From the NCBI RefSeq assembly GCF_011758765.1, contig NZ_JAANOU010000001.1:2418001-2482000 (forward strand): 64,000 nt of DNA, given 5' to 3'. Below the pieces are notes generated by a model. It was not told the origin of the DNA and searched no databases. It saw only the letters and a list, made by a program, of their open reading frames with translations. Positions 44,460 to 54,541 of this stretch are shown here, in pieces. This stretch comes from Amycolatopsis viridis (GTDB lineage: Bacteria > Actinomycetota > Actinomycetes > Mycobacteriales > Pseudonocardiaceae). Position numbers and translations under genes: made by a program. The stretch's first letter is position 1; each line of letters starts with the position of its first letter.

Positions 44460-44858
44460 GTGTCGGCAGGGCAGATCGCCGCGTTGATCGCCGCAGGAGC
44501 GTTCGTCCTGCTGGTGCTGCTGCTCGCGATCCCGTTGCTCAAGCTCGGTCGCACGCTGGACGAGGCGACGATCGCCATCCGCAAGGCGCACGAGAACTCG
44601 GACCCGATCCTGCTCGGTGCCAACGAGACGATCACGCACGTGAACAACCAGCTGGAACGGGTCGACGGGATCACCGCGAACGCGCAGGCCGTGACCGGCA
44701 ACGTCTCCGCCCTCTCGTCGGTGTTCACCGCCACCCTCGGCGGCCCCCTGGTCAAGACCGCGGCGTTGTCCTACGGCCTGAGCAAGGCCATCCGGTCCCG
44801 CCGCAAGGCCAGGGAACTGGGCGAGGGCAAGCACTCCCGGAAGCGGGGCCGCAAGTGA
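44460..44858 (+). CDS. DUF948 membrane-anchored protein
   Basis: 132 residues from GTG 44460 (GAGGAGGG site). One hydrophobic anchor (residues 7-28) is followed by a coiled-coil-like helical region and a basic tail (KHSRKRGRK). The function is unknown. This gene, DUF6167 and alaS form a conserved order in actinobacteria. Confidence 0.8.
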   Translation: MSAGQIAALIAAGAFVLLVLLLAIPLLKLGRTLDEATIAIRKAHENSDPILLGANETITHVNNQLERVDGITANAQAVTGNVSALSSVFTATLGGPLVKTAALSYGLSKAIRSRRKARELGEGKHSRKRGRK

Positions 44859-45154
44859 AGCGCCTGCTGTGGCTCGGCGTCGGTGTCGCGACCGGTGTCG
44901 CGCTGTCCCGCAAGGCCACCCGGACCGCTCGTCAAGCGTCGCCGGCGGGGTTAGCCTCGAACCTGGGTGACGCCGTGTCGGAGCTGGCCGGCGCCATCGG
45001 ATCGTTCGGCGCGGACGTGCGCGCCGGGATGAGCGAGCGGGAGCAGGAGCTGCGCGAGATGGTGGTGGACCGGTCCGGGGTGGCGACCCCGCGCGCCTCC
45101 GAGGGCCGGCACGCCGCCCGGCGCCCGGCGCGAGCTCGCCGGGCGGAGAGCTGA
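44855..45154 (+). CDS. DUF6167-like small protein
   Basis: 99 residues from GTG 44855, overlapping the DUF948 gene. A short hydrophobic N-terminus (LLWLGVGVATGVALS) could anchor it; the remainder is helical with a basic end. It precedes alaS and is conserved there in related genomes as far as I recall. Function unknown. Confidence 0.7.
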   Translation: MKRLLWLGVGVATGVALSRKATRTARQASPAGLASNLGDAVSELAGAIGSFGADVRAGMSEREQELREMVVDRSGVATPRASEGRHAARRPARARRAES

Positions 45155-45248
45155 CCACGCGGCACCGCCGCCGCGCCGTGTTCTCCGCCGACGCCGCTGC
45201 CCCTGACCCCGCGGCGCCCGCCGCCTGCCTTCGCACGAGGACTGACCA

Positions 45249-47909
45249 GTGGAAACACACGAGATCAACAAGCGGTTCCTGGCGCACTTCCAGGCCAAGG
45301 ACCACACCCCGGTGCCCAGCGCGTCGCTGATCCTGGACGACCCGACGCTGCTGTTCGTCAACGCCGGCATGGTCCAGTTCAAGCCGTACTTCCTGGGCGA
45401 GGTGCCGCCGCCGTACCCGCGGGCGACCAGCATCCAGAAGTGCGTGCGCACCGGCGACATCGACGAGGTCGGCAAGACCACCCGGCACAACACGTTCTTC
45501 CAGATGGCCGGGAACTTCTCCTTCGGCGACTACTTCAAGGAAGGCGCGATCGCGAACGCCTGGGAACTGATCACCAAGTCCCAGGACGACGGTGGTTTCG
45601 GCTTCGACCCGGACCGCATCTGGGTCACCGTCTACGAGAACGACTCGGAGGCGGCCGGGCTGTGGCAGAAGATCGCGGGCATCCCCAGCGAGCGCATCCA
45701 GGCCCGCGACGGGCGGGACAACTACTGGGACATGGGGGTGCCCGGCCCCGGTGGCCCGTGCTCGGAGATCTACTACGACCGCGGCCCCGGGTTCGGCCGC
45801 GACGGCGGCCCGGTGGTCGACGAGGACCGGTACCTGGAGATCTGGAACCTGGTCTTCATGCAGGACGTGCGGGGCGAGCAGAGCCCGAAGTACGGCCACC
45901 CGCCGGTCGGTGAGCTGCCGAAGAAGAACATCGACACCGGCATGGGCGTCGAGCGCGTCGCCTACCTGCTGCAGGGCGTGGAGAACGTCTACGAGACCGA
46001 CCTGGTGCGGCCGGTCATCGCGCGTGCCGAGGAGTTCTCCGGCCGCCGCTACGGCGCGAACCACGCCGACGACGTGCGCTTCCGCGTCATCGCCGACCAC
46101 GCCCGCTCCGGCGTGATGCTGATCGGCGACGGCGTGACCCCGGGCAACGAGGCGCGCGGCTACGTGCTGCGCCGTCTGCTGCGCCGCATCGTGCGGTCGG
46201 TGCGCCTGCTGGGCGTGCAGGAGCCGGTGCTGCCCGAGTTCGCCGCGGTGGTGCGCGACGCGATGGCGCCGTCCTACCCGGAGATCGCGCGCGACTTCGA
46301 CCGCATCAGCGAGGTCATGCGGGTCGAGGAGGAAGCGTTCCTGCAGACCCTGACCAGCGGGTCGCGGATCTTCGACCTCGCCGCGGAGGAGACGAAGAAG
46401 GCCGGCGGCAACGTGCTGGCCGGCGACCGCGCCTTCCAGCTGCACGACACCTACGGCTTCCCGATCGACCTTACCCTGGAGATGGCCGCCGAGCAGGGCC
46501 TGTCGGTCGACGAGGACGGGTTCCGCACGCTGATGGACGAGCAGCGCCGGCGCGCGAAGGCCGACGCGGCGGCCCGCAAGAAGGGCCACGGTGACCTGTC
46601 GGTCTACCGTGAGATGCTGGAGCGGCACGGGGAGACCGACTTCCTCGGCTACACCGACCTGCAGGCCACCGCGAAGGTCGTCGGCCTGCTCAAGGACGGC
46701 CAGGGCGTGCCGGTCGTGCGCGAGGGCGACAAGGCCGAACTGATCCTCGACCGCACCCCGTTCTACGCCGAGAGCGGTGGTCAGGTCGCCGACACCGGCG
46801 TGCTGCTCGGGTCGGCCGGCGAGGCCAGGGTCGTCGACGTGCAGAAGATCGTGCCGGGCCTTTGGGTGCACCGCGTCGAGGTGGTCGCGGGCGAGATCGG
46901 CCTGGACACCGAGGTGACCGGTTCGGTCGACCAGACCCGCCGCGGCTCGATCGCGCGCTCGCACTCGGCCACCCACCTCGTGCACGCCGCGGTCCGCGGC
47001 GCCTACGGCCGCCGCGCCGCGCAGGCCGGGTCGCTGAACTCGCCCGGCCGCATGCGGTTCGACTTCACCACTCCGGGGCCGGTCTCCACCGATGTGCTGA
47101 CCGAGGTCGAGGAGGAGGTCAACGACTACCTGCAGAACGACGTCGAGGTGCAGGCCTACACCACGACCAAGGACCAGGCGCTCGAGCTCGGCGCGGTGGC
47201 GCTGTTCGGCGAGAAGTACGGCGACCGGGTCCGGGTCGTGGACATGGGCGAGTACTCGCGCGAGCTGTGCGGTGGTACCCACGTCGGCCGCATCGGCGAG
47301 CTGGGCCTGGTCAAGCTCGTGTCCGACTCCTCGATCGGGTCCGGGGTGCACCGCGTCGAGGCGCTGGTCGGCACGGACGCGCTCAAGCACGTGCGCAAGG
47401 AGCAGCTGCTGGTCTCGCAGCTGGCGAACACCTTCAAGGTGCCCAGCGACCAGCTGCCCTCCCGCATCGAGGACGTGCTGAGCCGCCTGCGCAACGCGGA
47501 GAAGGAGATCGCCCAGCTGCGCACCCGGCAGGTGCTCGGTTCGGCCGGGACGCTCGCGGACAAGGCGACCGACGTGCACGGCGTCGCGGTCGTGGCCGAG
47601 AAGCTCGACGGCGACATCGACGCGGGCGCGCTGCGCTCGCTGGCGCAGGAGGTCCGCAACCGGCTCGGCTCGCGGCCAGGTGTGGTCGCACTGTTCGCGC
47701 CGCAGGGCGACAAGCTCAGCTTCGTGGTCGCGACCACCGCCTCCGCCCGCGACAAGGGCTTCGCGGCGGGCAAGCTGGTGCCCTCCTTCGCCGGCGCGGT
47801 CGGCGGTCGCGGCGGCGGCAAGCCGGACCTCGCGCAGGGCGGCGGCAGCAACCCGGCGGGCATCGAGCAGGCCATCACGGCGCTGCGTGGCGCGGTCGCG
47901 GCAGGGTGA
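45249..47909 (+). CDS. alaS: Alanyl-tRNA synthetase
   Basis: 886 residues, full bacterial length. The N-terminal catalytic domain contains [18 protein letters not shown]; the editing domain has [12 protein letters not shown] and CGGTHV, the zinc-binding Cys and His set; the C-Ala domain ends the chain. It charges tRNA-Ala and removes mischarged Ser and Gly. GTG at 45249. The stop overlaps ruvX by 4 bp. Confidence 0.95.
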   Translation: METHEINKRFLAHFQAKDHTPVPSASLILDDPTLLFVNAGMVQFKPYFLGEVPPPYPRATSIQKCVRTGDIDEVGKTTRHNTFFQMAGNFSFGDYFKEGAIANAWELITKSQDDGGFGFDPDRIWVTVYENDSEAAGLWQKIAGIPSERIQARDGRDNYWDMGVPGPGGPCSEIYYDRGPGFGRDGGPVVDEDRYLEIWNLVFMQDVRGEQSPKYGHPPVGELPKKNIDTGMGVERVAYLLQGVENVYETDLVRPVIARAEEFSGRRYGANHADDVRFRVIADHARSGVMLIGDGVTPGNEARGYVLRRLLRRIVRSVRLLGVQEPVLPEFAAVVRDAMAPSYPEIARDFDRISEVMRVEEEAFLQTLTSGSRIFDLAAEETKKAGGNVLAGDRAFQLHDTYGFPIDLTLEMAAEQGLSVDEDGFRTLMDEQRRRAKADAAARKKGHGDLSVYREMLERHGETDFLGYTDLQATAKVVGLLKDGQGVPVVREGDKAELILDRTPFYAESGGQVADTGVLLGSAGEARVVDVQKIVPGLWVHRVEVVAGEIGLDTEVTGSVDQTRRGSIARSHSATHLVHAAVRGAYGRRAAQAGSLNSPGRMRFDFTTPGPVSTDVLTEVEEEVNDYLQNDVEVQAYTTTKDQALELGAVALFGEKYGDRVRVVDMGEYSRELCGGTHVGRIGELGLVKLVSDSSIGSGVHRVEALVGTDALKHVRKEQLLVSQLANTFKVPSDQLPSRIEDVLSRLRNAEKEIAQLRTRQVLGSAGTLADKATDVHGVAVVAEKLDGDIDAGALRSLAQEVRNRLGSRPGVVALFAPQGDKLSFVVATTASARDKGFAAGKLVPSFAGAVGGRGGGKPDLAQGGGSNPAGIEQAITALRGAVAAG

Positions 47910-48397
47910 CGCCGCGCACACCGGACCGTCCCGGGGAGCACGATCCCGGGGCCGGTCGGCGGCTGGGCGTCGATGTCGGATCCGTCCGGGTCGGCGTGGC
48001 GCTCAGCGATCCGTCGCCGGTTCTCGCCAGCCCGCTGGTTACCCTGTCGCGTGATGCGAACAGCGACAGCGATCTCGAGCAGCTGGCCGCGCTGGTGGCC
48101 GAACACGAGGTGGTGGAGGTGATCGTGGGACTGCCGCGCACCCTGGCCGACCGCCACGGTCCGGCCGCGGAGATCGCCGCCGGTTACGCCGACGCCCTCG
48201 CCGGGCGGATCGCGCCGGTCCCGGTGCGGCTCGCCGACGAGCGCTTCACCACAGTCACCGCGTCACGGATGCTGTCGCAGCGTGGTGTCAAGGGCCGCAA
48301 GCAGCGCGCGGTGGTCGACCAGGCCGCCGCCGTGGAAATCCTGCAGGGCTGGCTCGACGCGCGGGCCGCCTACCGCGCACGGGCGGGTGAGGCGTGA
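47906..48397 (+). CDS. ruvX: Holliday junction resolvase-like protein RuvX/YqgF
   Basis: 163 residues with an RNase H-like fold: [26 protein letters not shown] and the DERFTT segment holding a catalytic acid. It is linked to pre-16S rRNA 5' end processing or junction resolution. It starts within the alaS stop (GTGA) and overlaps mltG, so all three are one operon. Confidence 0.9.
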   Translation: MTPRTPDRPGEHDPGAGRRLGVDVGSVRVGVALSDPSPVLASPLVTLSRDANSDSDLEQLAALVAEHEVVEVIVGLPRTLADRHGPAAEIAAGYADALAGRIAPVPVRLADERFTTVTASRMLSQRGVKGRKQRAVVDQAAAVEILQGWLDARAAYRARAGEA

Positions 48398-49980
48398 ACC
48401 CCGAACAGCCGCCGCGCCCGCCGCGGCGCCGTCCGTCGGTGCCACCGCCCCCACCGCCCCCACCGGTTCCGCCGCGCGGTGTGCCCGCGCGGCCGGCCGG
48501 CGGGCCGCGCCACGCGCGCCCGGAGCCACCGCAGGCACCGCAGGCCCCGCCTCCGCCGCCGGCGGTGCCCCGCCGTCCGCCGTCGCGCCGTCCGGCGCCG
48601 CCCGACTACGGCCTCGACCTGTTCGACGAGCGGCCGCCGTCCCCACCGCGCCGGCCCAGCCGTCCCACCCGGCCGGTTCGTCCCCCTCGTCCGCCGCAGC
48701 CGCCGCCGGACGAGTCGCCGACGGAGATCATCCGGCTGGACGACGACTACGACTACGACGATTTCGACGACTACCCGGAGAACGCGGAGGAAGTCCGGGC
48801 CGAACCGGAGTACATCGACCCGGACGATCCGGACGACCCGGACGACGACGAACCCGTCGGCACCGGGCGCAGGCGCAGACCGCTGCGCTGGCTGGTCGCG
48901 CTGGTGGTGCTGGCACTCATCGGCGGCGGCGCGTGGTACGGCATCGACGCGGTCTTCGGCTACGACGACTACCAGGGCACCGGTGAGTCCGACGTCCTGA
49001 TCCAGATCAACGCCGGCGACTCCACCGGTGCCATCGGCCAGGAGCTGGCCGCGTCCGGTGTGGTCGCCAGCGCGAAGGCGTTCGTCAAGGCCAGCGAGGA
49101 CAACTCGAAGGTGCTGAGCCTGCAACCCGGCTACTACGTCCTGAAGACGAAGATGTCCGGGGCCGCCGCGGCGGCGAAGCTCACGCAGGACGGCTCGCGC
49201 GTCGGCGTGCTGCAGGTGCGGGCCGGCACCCAGCTGGACGACATCACCCAGCCCGACGGCACGGTGACGCCCGGCGTGTTCTCGCTGCTGGCGAAGGCTT
49301 CCTGCGCCGACCTCAACGGCAGGAGCACCTGCATCACCGCGCAGCAGCTGCGGGACATCGCGGCGCGAGCCGACCTGGTCGCGCTCGGCGTGCCGGACTG
49401 GGCCGCGTCCGTCGTGTCGGCGTCCACCGACGCCCGGCGTATCGAGGGGCTGGTCGCGCCGGGCGTCTACGACGTCAAGCCCGGCTGGACCGCGACCGAG
49501 CTGCTGTCGAACGTGCTCCGGACGTCGGCGAGCCGCATCCAGGCTGCCGGGCTGACCGGCACGGCCAAGTTCCAGGGCCGCACTCCGTACGAGACGCTCG
49601 TCGTCGCCTCGCTGATCGAGCGTGAGGCCATCAAACCGGACTTCGCCAACGTCGCTCAGGTCATCTACAACCGGCTCGGCAAGGCCATGCGGCTGCAGCT
49701 GGATTCGACGGTGAACTACCTGCTGGACAAGCCGGTCGTGACCACGACCGACGAGGACCGCAACCGCCCCGGCCCGTACAACACGTACCGGATCGCCGGG
49801 CTGCCGCCGACGCCGATCTCCTCACCGAGCGTGGAAGCCATCCACGCCGCCGAACAACCCACCCAGGGCGGCTACATCTACTTCGTCAAGTGCGAGAAGA
49901 ACGGCCAGTCCTGCTTCGCCACCACGGACCTGGAACACCTGCAGAACATCACCCTTGCGAGGCAGCGCGGTGCCTACTGA
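48394..49980 (+). CDS. mltG: Endolytic murein transglycosylase MltG
   Basis: 528 residues with a long proline-rich and then acidic N-terminal cytoplasmic head (about 1-165, including PPPPPP and [11 protein letters not shown]), one membrane anchor ([16 protein letters not shown]) and the YceG-type outer domain. The catalytic glutamate lies in VASLIEREA. It cuts nascent glycan strands and sets their length. The head is longer than in E. coli MltG and resembles the disordered heads of actinobacterial members. Confidence 0.9.
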   Translation: MNPEQPPRPPRRRPSVPPPPPPPPVPPRGVPARPAGGPRHARPEPPQAPQAPPPPPAVPRRPPSRRPAPPDYGLDLFDERPPSPPRRPSRPTRPVRPPRPPQPPPDESPTEIIRLDDDYDYDDFDDYPENAEEVRAEPEYIDPDDPDDPDDDEPVGTGRRRRPLRWLVALVVLALIGGGAWYGIDAVFGYDDYQGTGESDVLIQINAGDSTGAIGQELAASGVVASAKAFVKASEDNSKVLSLQPGYYVLKTKMSGAAAAAKLTQDGSRVGVLQVRAGTQLDDITQPDGTVTPGVFSLLAKASCADLNGRSTCITAQQLRDIAARADLVALGVPDWAASVVSASTDARRIEGLVAPGVYDVKPGWTATELLSNVLRTSASRIQAAGLTGTAKFQGRTPYETLVVASLIEREAIKPDFANVAQVIYNRLGKAMRLQLDSTVNYLLDKPVVTTTDEDRNRPGPYNTYRIAGLPPTPISSPSVEAIHAAEQPTQGGYIYFVKCEKNGQSCFATTDLEHLQNITLARQRGAY

Positions 49981-50818
49981 ACGCAAGGCCGCCGTGCTCG
50001 GCAAGCCGGTGGCGCATTCGCTGTCGCCGGTGCTGCACCGAGCGGCGTACGCGGCGCTGGGCCTGGACGGCTGGAGCTACGAGCGGATCGAGGTCGACGC
50101 CGAGGGGCTGCCCGGGTTCGTGCGCGGGCTCGGCCCGGAGTGGGCGGGGCTGTCGGTGACCATGCCGGGCAAGCGGGCCGCGCTGGACTTCGCCGTCCGG
50201 GCGACCGGCCGGGCCGTGGCCGCCGGTGCGGCGAACACCCTGGTCCGCACCGCGGAGGGGTGGCTGGCCGACTGCACCGACGTGGACGGGGTCGCCGGCG
50301 CGCTGCGGTGCGCGGGCGGGTTCAGCGGCGGCGGCACCGGCCTGGTCCTGGGCGCCGGTGGCACGGCGGCCGCGACGGTCGTCGCGTTCGCCGAGCTCGG
50401 GGTCCGGCGCGTGGTGCTGGTGGTCCGCGACCCCGCCCGTGCGGCGGAGACCGTGGCGGCGGCGGGCCGGGCCGGGATCGAGGCGGACGTGCGCGGATGG
50501 GCCGAGGCGGACTTCGGCAAGCTCGCCGCGGACGCGGCGGTGCTGGTGAACACGGTGCCGCCGGCGGCGGTCGCGGAGCACGCGGCGGAACTGGCGGCGG
50601 CGCCGTGCGTGCTCGACGTGATCTACCACCCGTGGCCGACCCCGCTGGCCGAGGCCGCCGCCGCCCGCGGGGGCCGGGTCGCCACCGGACTGGACATGCT
50701 GCTGCACCAGGCGTTCGGGCAGGTCGAGCACTTCACCGGCCGCCCGGCCCCCCGCGAAGCGATGCGCACCGCCCTGCGCGAGGCCACCGGCAGCGTCTTG
50801 CCGCTGCCCATCGGATGA
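49970..50818 (+). CDS. aroE: Shikimate dehydrogenase
   Basis: 282 residues. Substrate-binding motif KPVAHSLSPVLH and catalytic Lys in SVTMPGK (canonical NVTxPxK has Asn first). The NADP site is GLVLGAGGTAAATVVA. It reduces 3-dehydroshikimate to shikimate. GTG at 49970 lies inside mltG (11-bp overlap), so it is last in the alaS operon. The other aro genes are 9 kb downstream. Confidence 0.9.
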   Translation: MPTERKAAVLGKPVAHSLSPVLHRAAYAALGLDGWSYERIEVDAEGLPGFVRGLGPEWAGLSVTMPGKRAALDFAVRATGRAVAAGAANTLVRTAEGWLADCTDVDGVAGALRCAGGFSGGGTGLVLGAGGTAAATVVAFAELGVRRVVLVVRDPARAAETVAAAGRAGIEADVRGWAEADFGKLAADAAVLVNTVPPAAVAEHAAELAAAPCVLDVIYHPWPTPLAEAAAARGGRVATGLDMLLHQAFGQVEHFTGRPAPREAMRTALREATGSVLPLPIG

Positions 50819-50912
50819 GCTCGTCGACGTGCGGCTGGTCGTACCCCCACGCCGAGGGGACAGGCGGGGTGGGTCCGCCATTCCCGAGCGCGGTTGAACT
50901 AGCGTGGTGGCC

Positions 50913-51854
50913 ATGAAGATCGTGGTGCTGGACGACTACCAGGATGTCGCGCGGAGCCTCGCGGACTGGGACTCGCTGGGGGCCGAGGTCGAGGTGATCA
51001 CCTCCTTCATCGGCGACCACGACGAGCTGGTCCGGCGGCTCGCCGGTGCCGAGGTCGTGGTCGCGATGCGGGAGCGCACCCGGTTCACCGCGCAGCTGCT
51101 GGACCGGCTGCCGGACCTGAAGCTGCTGGTCAGCACCGGCCGCCGGAACGCCGCCATCGATCTGAAGGCCACCGAGCGGCTGGGCATCACCGTCTGCGGC
51201 ACCGGCTACCTGCCGCACCCGACGGCCGAGCACACCTGGGCGCTCGTCCTCGCCGCGCAGCGCCACCTGGAGACCGAGCTGGCCGCGATGCGTGACGGTG
51301 CGTGGCAGTCCACGGTGGGTACCGGCCTGCACGGCAAGACACTCGGCCTGCTCGGTCTGGGCAACCTGGGCCAGCGGGTGGCGCAGGTCGGTCAGGCGTT
51401 CGGGATGGAGACCATCGCGTGGAGCCAGAACCTCACCTCGGAACGGGCGGCCGAGCACGGTGTCACAGCAGTGTCCAAAGAGGACTTGTTCGCCCGGTCC
51501 GACGTGTTGTCCATCCACCTGGTGCTGTCCAAGCGCACCCGCGGTCTGGTCGGTGCCGCGGAACTCGCCGCGATGAAGCCGGGGGCGCTGCTCGTCAACA
51601 CCTCCCGCGGACCGATCGTCGACGAGCAGGCACTGCTGGACGCCCTGCGGGCCCGGCGGATCCGCGCCGCGCTGGACGTCTACGACATCGAACCCTTGCC
51701 GGCGGACCACCCGCTGCGCGCGATGCGCAACGCGACGCTGACCCCGCACCTGGGTTACGTCACGCGCGAGGTGTACGAGATCTTCTACCGCGACGCGGTG
51801 GCGGATATCGCCGCCTGGCGGGAGGGCAACCCGGTGCGCGTCATGACGCTGTGA
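50913..51854 (+). CDS. D-2-hydroxyacid dehydrogenase
   Basis: 313 residues from ATG 50913. The NAD motif is LGLLGLGNLGQRVAQ; catalytic Arg in NTSRGPIVDE, Glu in DVYDIEP and His in TPHLGYV are all present. The closest group is the phosphoglycerate/formate dehydrogenase-like D-hydroxyacid branch. No pathway is evident. The mirrored 21-bp array follows 96 bp after its end. Confidence 0.85.
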   Translation: MKIVVLDDYQDVARSLADWDSLGAEVEVITSFIGDHDELVRRLAGAEVVVAMRERTRFTAQLLDRLPDLKLLVSTGRRNAAIDLKATERLGITVCGTGYLPHPTAEHTWALVLAAQRHLETELAAMRDGAWQSTVGTGLHGKTLGLLGLGNLGQRVAQVGQAFGMETIAWSQNLTSERAAEHGVTAVSKEDLFARSDVLSIHLVLSKRTRGLVGAAELAAMKPGALLVNTSRGPIVDEQALLDALRARRIRAALDVYDIEPLPADHPLRAMRNATLTPHLGYVTREVYEIFYRDAVADIAAWREGNPVRVMTL

Positions 51855-51949
51855 CCGCTCGCCCCGCACCGGAAGGGAACACCGCGCCGCACGACGCGCA
51901 CCGGTAAGCGGACCGGATCGCCCGATCGCGCCTACGCACCCGCGCGACC

Positions 51950-52135
51950 GGCCAACTCGCCGCCACAACCAGCAAACACGCCGCCGCCAGCGGCGAACAC
52001 GCGGCCGGGAGCGGCGAACACGCCGCCGGTGTCGTGTTTGCCCTTGCGGGCGCCGTGTTTGCTGTCCGGGGCCTCGTGTTTGCTGGTCCGGTCGGTGTGT
52101 TGGCGCTGGCGGGCGCTGGGTTGGCCGTGGCGGGC
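51950..52135. repeat. Second mirrored array of 21-bp units
   Basis: Units begin at 51950, 51971, 51992 and 52013 in one orientation (for example AGCAAACACGCCGCCGCCAGC), then at about 52031, 52052, 52073, 52094 and 52115 in the inverse (for example GTCGTGTTTGCCCTTGCGGGC). The units match the array at 15514-15720 in length, core (CAAACACG) and mirrored layout. The array lies between two convergent genes (stops at 51854 and 52144) and may work as a bidirectional terminator. Confidence 0.85.
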
Positions 52136-52143
52136 CGGCGGCG

Positions 52144-52959
52144 TCAGCCGCGCAGTTCGGCGAGCACCGCGTCGGTGAACGGGGGCCACGCCTCGATGGC
52201 CCACGGACCGAAGTCCAGGTCGGTCAGCACCACGCACGCGGCTCCGGCGTCCGGGTCCACCCACAGGAACGTGCCGGACTGGCCGAAGTGCCCGAAGGTG
52301 CGCGGCGAGCTGGCCGCGCCGGTCCAGTGTGGACTCTTGGAGTCGCGGATCTCGAACCCCAGCCCCCAGTCGTTGGGCTTCTGGTGCCCCAGGCCGGGCA
52401 GGACCCCGGTCAGGCCGGGGAACGCGACGGAGGTCGCCTCCCGCAGCGTCGCCTCGGCGATCAGCTTGGGCGCCTGCAGTTCCGCCGCGAACCGCACCAG
52501 ATCGTCCACACAGGACACGCCGCCCGCGCCGGGCGAGCCGTCCAGGCGGGTCGAGGTCATGCCGAGCGGGGCGAGCACCGCCTCGGACAGGTAGCCGGCG
52601 AACGGGATGCCCGAGTGCTGCGCCAGTGCCTCGCCGAGGACGGCGAACCCGGCGTTGGAGTACATGCGGCGGGTGCCGGGCGCGGCCAGCACGCGATCGG
52701 AGTCGAAGCCGAGGCCGGCGGTGTGCGCGAGCAGGTGCCGGACGGTCGAGCCCTCGGGACCGGCGGGCGTGTCCAGCTCGACCACGCCCTCCTCCACCGC
52801 GATCAGCGTCGCGTAGGCGGTGAGCAGCTTGGTCACCGAGGCCAGCCGGAACGTCCGCGCCGTGTCGCCGTGGCTGCCGGCCACCGTTCCGTCCGCCCGC
52901 ACGACGGCCGCCGCCGCGTGCGGGGCCGGCCACTGATCGATCCGCTCCAGGCTGCGCAT
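52144..52959 (-). CDS. Serine hydrolase of the class C beta-lactamase/penicillin-binding family
   Basis: 271 residues. The nucleophile is in LASVTKLLT (SxxK), the second motif is MYSNAGF (YxN), and a GHFGQSG segment supplies the third motif. No signal peptide is seen, so it is probably a cytoplasmic esterase or peptidase rather than a resistance enzyme. It is short for the family (usual about 380). Confidence 0.85.
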   Translation of the reverse strand: MRSLERIDQWPAPHAAAAVVRADGTVAGSHGDTARTFRLASVTKLLTAYATLIAVEEGVVELDTPAGPEGSTVRHLLAHTAGLGFDSDRVLAAPGTRRMYSNAGFAVLGEALAQHSGIPFAGYLSEAVLAPLGMTSTRLDGSPGAGGVSCVDDLVRFAAELQAPKLIAEATLREATSVAFPGLTGVLPGLGHQKPNDWGLGFEIRDSKSPHWTGAASSPRTFGHFGQSGTFLWVDPDAGAACVVLTDLDFGPWAIEAWPPFTDAVLAELRG

Positions 52960-53010
52960 GCCGCAAGCCTAACGGCGGCCGTCCCGCGCCGGCGACGGCC
53001 GCCGCCGGGG

Positions 53011-53277
53011 TCAGGCGTCGAGGTCGCTGGCGACCAGGTCGGCGACCGCGTCCACGGCGGCCTGGGCGCCGTCACCCTCGGCGGCGACGACCACCTCGTC
53101 CCCGTGCGCCGCCGCGAGTGTCATCAGGCTGAGCAGGCTGCCGGCCGGCACCGGTTCGCCGCCGTCCTTGGCGATCGTCACCGGCACCGCCTGCGCGGCC
53201 GCGGTCTTCGCCACCAGCGCGGCGGGCCGGGCGTGCAGGCCCACCTTGCTGGCCACCGTCACACGTCGGTGCGGCAT
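53011..53277 (-). CDS. ptsH: PTS phosphocarrier protein HPr
   Basis: 88 residues with the active histidine in VGLHARPAAL and the serine region LLSLMTLA. HPr takes phosphate from enzyme I and passes it to EIIA. It lies 13 bp after the EIIC stop with a GAGGAAGA site, so it ends the GntR-EIIC-HPr operon. Enzyme I is not in the window. Confidence 0.95.
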   Translation of the reverse strand: MPHRRVTVASKVGLHARPAALVAKTAAAQAVPVTIAKDGGEPVPAGSLLSLMTLAAAHGDEVVVAAEGDGAQAAVDAVADLVASDLDA

Positions 53278-53290
53278 GGTCTTCCTCTCC

Positions 53291-54541
53291 TCACTGGGCC
53301 TGGCCGGACGAGCGCGGCTGCTCGTCGGCCGGGGCCGCCTGCTCGGTGTCGTCCTCCCGGCCGGGCGTGCGCAGGTTCCACTTGGTGATCACCCACCGGA
53401 ACAGGAAGTAGTAGATCACCGCGTAGACGAGGCCGATCGGGATGATCAGCCACGCGCGGTGGGCCGCCGGCGCTGTCGAGTTCAGCGCGAAGTCGATGAC
53501 CCCGGCCGAGAACGAGAACCCGAGGTGGATGTCCAGCGCGTTGCAGAGGGCGTGCGACAAGCCGGTGAGCACCGCGTGGATGAGGTACAGCGGCCAGGCC
53601 ACGAACATGAACGCGAACTCGATCGGCTCGGTCACGCCGGTCAGGAACGAGGTGAGCGCGCCGGCGATCATGAGGCCGCCGGTCACCTTGCGCTGCCCGG
53701 GCCGCGCGGTCCGCCAGATCGCCAGCGCCGCGGCCGGCAGCGCGAACATGAAGACCGGGAAGAAGCCGGTGGTGAACACCCCCGCGTGCGGATCGCCGTT
53801 GAAGAAGTTGGTGATGTCGCCGCCGTTGAAGATGAACCACACCGGCACGTTGATCAGCTGGTGCAGGCCCACCGGCAGCAGCAGGCGGTTGAGCAGGCCG
53901 TACACGCCGCCACCGGCGACCGCGTTGCCGGTGACCGTGTCGCCGAGCCAGTGCATGGCGTGGTCCACGGCGGGGAAGACCAGGCCGAACACGACCCCGA
54001 TCAGCAGCAGCACCAGCGAGTTGATGATCGGCACGAACCGCCGGCCGCCGAAGAACGCCAGGTACGGCGGCAGCTTCACGCGGTGGAACCGTTGCCACAG
54101 CACCGCCGTGACCAGGCCGACGACGATGCCGCCCAGCACGCTGTAGGGCCACTTGATCGGCTGGAGGTACCAGCCCTGCTTGAACCCCGCCAGATCGCTG
54201 ATCGGTGCGAACACCTGCACGACCTTGTTGAACACCACGAACCCGACGACGGCGGCGACACCGGTCGAGCCGTCGCCCTTGCGCGTGAACCCGACGGCGA
54301 TGCCGACGGCGAACAGCAGGGGCAGCCAGTCGAACAGGCCCCCGCCCGCCGCGGCGAGCACGGCGGCGACCTTGTCCCAGCCCAGGCCGTCCTTGCCGAG
54401 CAGGTCGTCCTGCCCGAGCCGGCTGAGCAGGCCGGCGGCCGGCAGCGTGGCGATGGGCAGCATGAGGCTGCGGCCGAAGCGCTGCAGCCCCGCCATCCCC
54501 CTGCCTCTTCCCTTTTTTCCTTCTGCGACGGTGGCGTTCAC
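53291..54541 (-). CDS. PTS EIIC permease, glucose/N-acetylglucosamine family
   Basis: 416 residues with about ten membrane segments of the PTS EIIC glucose superfamily. Motifs include GGDITNFFNGDP and TGVTEPIEFAFMF, the conserved family loop with the substrate-binding glutamate. The EIIB and EIIA parts are encoded separately on the opposite strand. GTG at 54541 follows GGAGG and overlaps the GntR stop by 4 bp. DasR-type control and the family make N-acetylglucosamine the best guess for substrate. Confidence 0.9.
   Translation of the reverse strand: MNATVAEGKKGRGRGMAGLQRFGRSLMLPIATLPAAGLLSRLGQDDLLGKDGLGWDKVAAVLAAAGGGLFDWLPLLFAVGIAVGFTRKGDGSTGVAAVVGFVVFNKVVQVFAPISDLAGFKQGWYLQPIKWPYSVLGGIVVGLVTAVLWQRFHRVKLPPYLAFFGGRRFVPIINSLVLLLIGVVFGLVFPAVDHAMHWLGDTVTGNAVAGGGVYGLLNRLLLPVGLHQLINVPVWFIFNGGDITNFFNGDPHAGVFTTGFFPVFMFALPAAALAIWRTARPGQRKVTGGLMIAGALTSFLTGVTEPIEFAFMFVAWPLYLIHAVLTGLSHALCNALDIHLGFSFSAGVIDFALNSTAPAAHRAWLIIPIGLVYAVIYYFLFRWVITKWNLRTPGREDDTEQAAPADEQPRSSGQAQ

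Noticed and set aside
44433-47921. A 1,162-codon open frame opposite alaS
   Set aside because: alaS with all its motifs occupies the other strand; the antisense frame has only composition-driven residues.
52144-52959. Beta-lactam resistance enzyme
   Set aside because: SxxK and YxN are present, but the protein lacks a signal peptide and is short; a general serine hydrolase is more likely.
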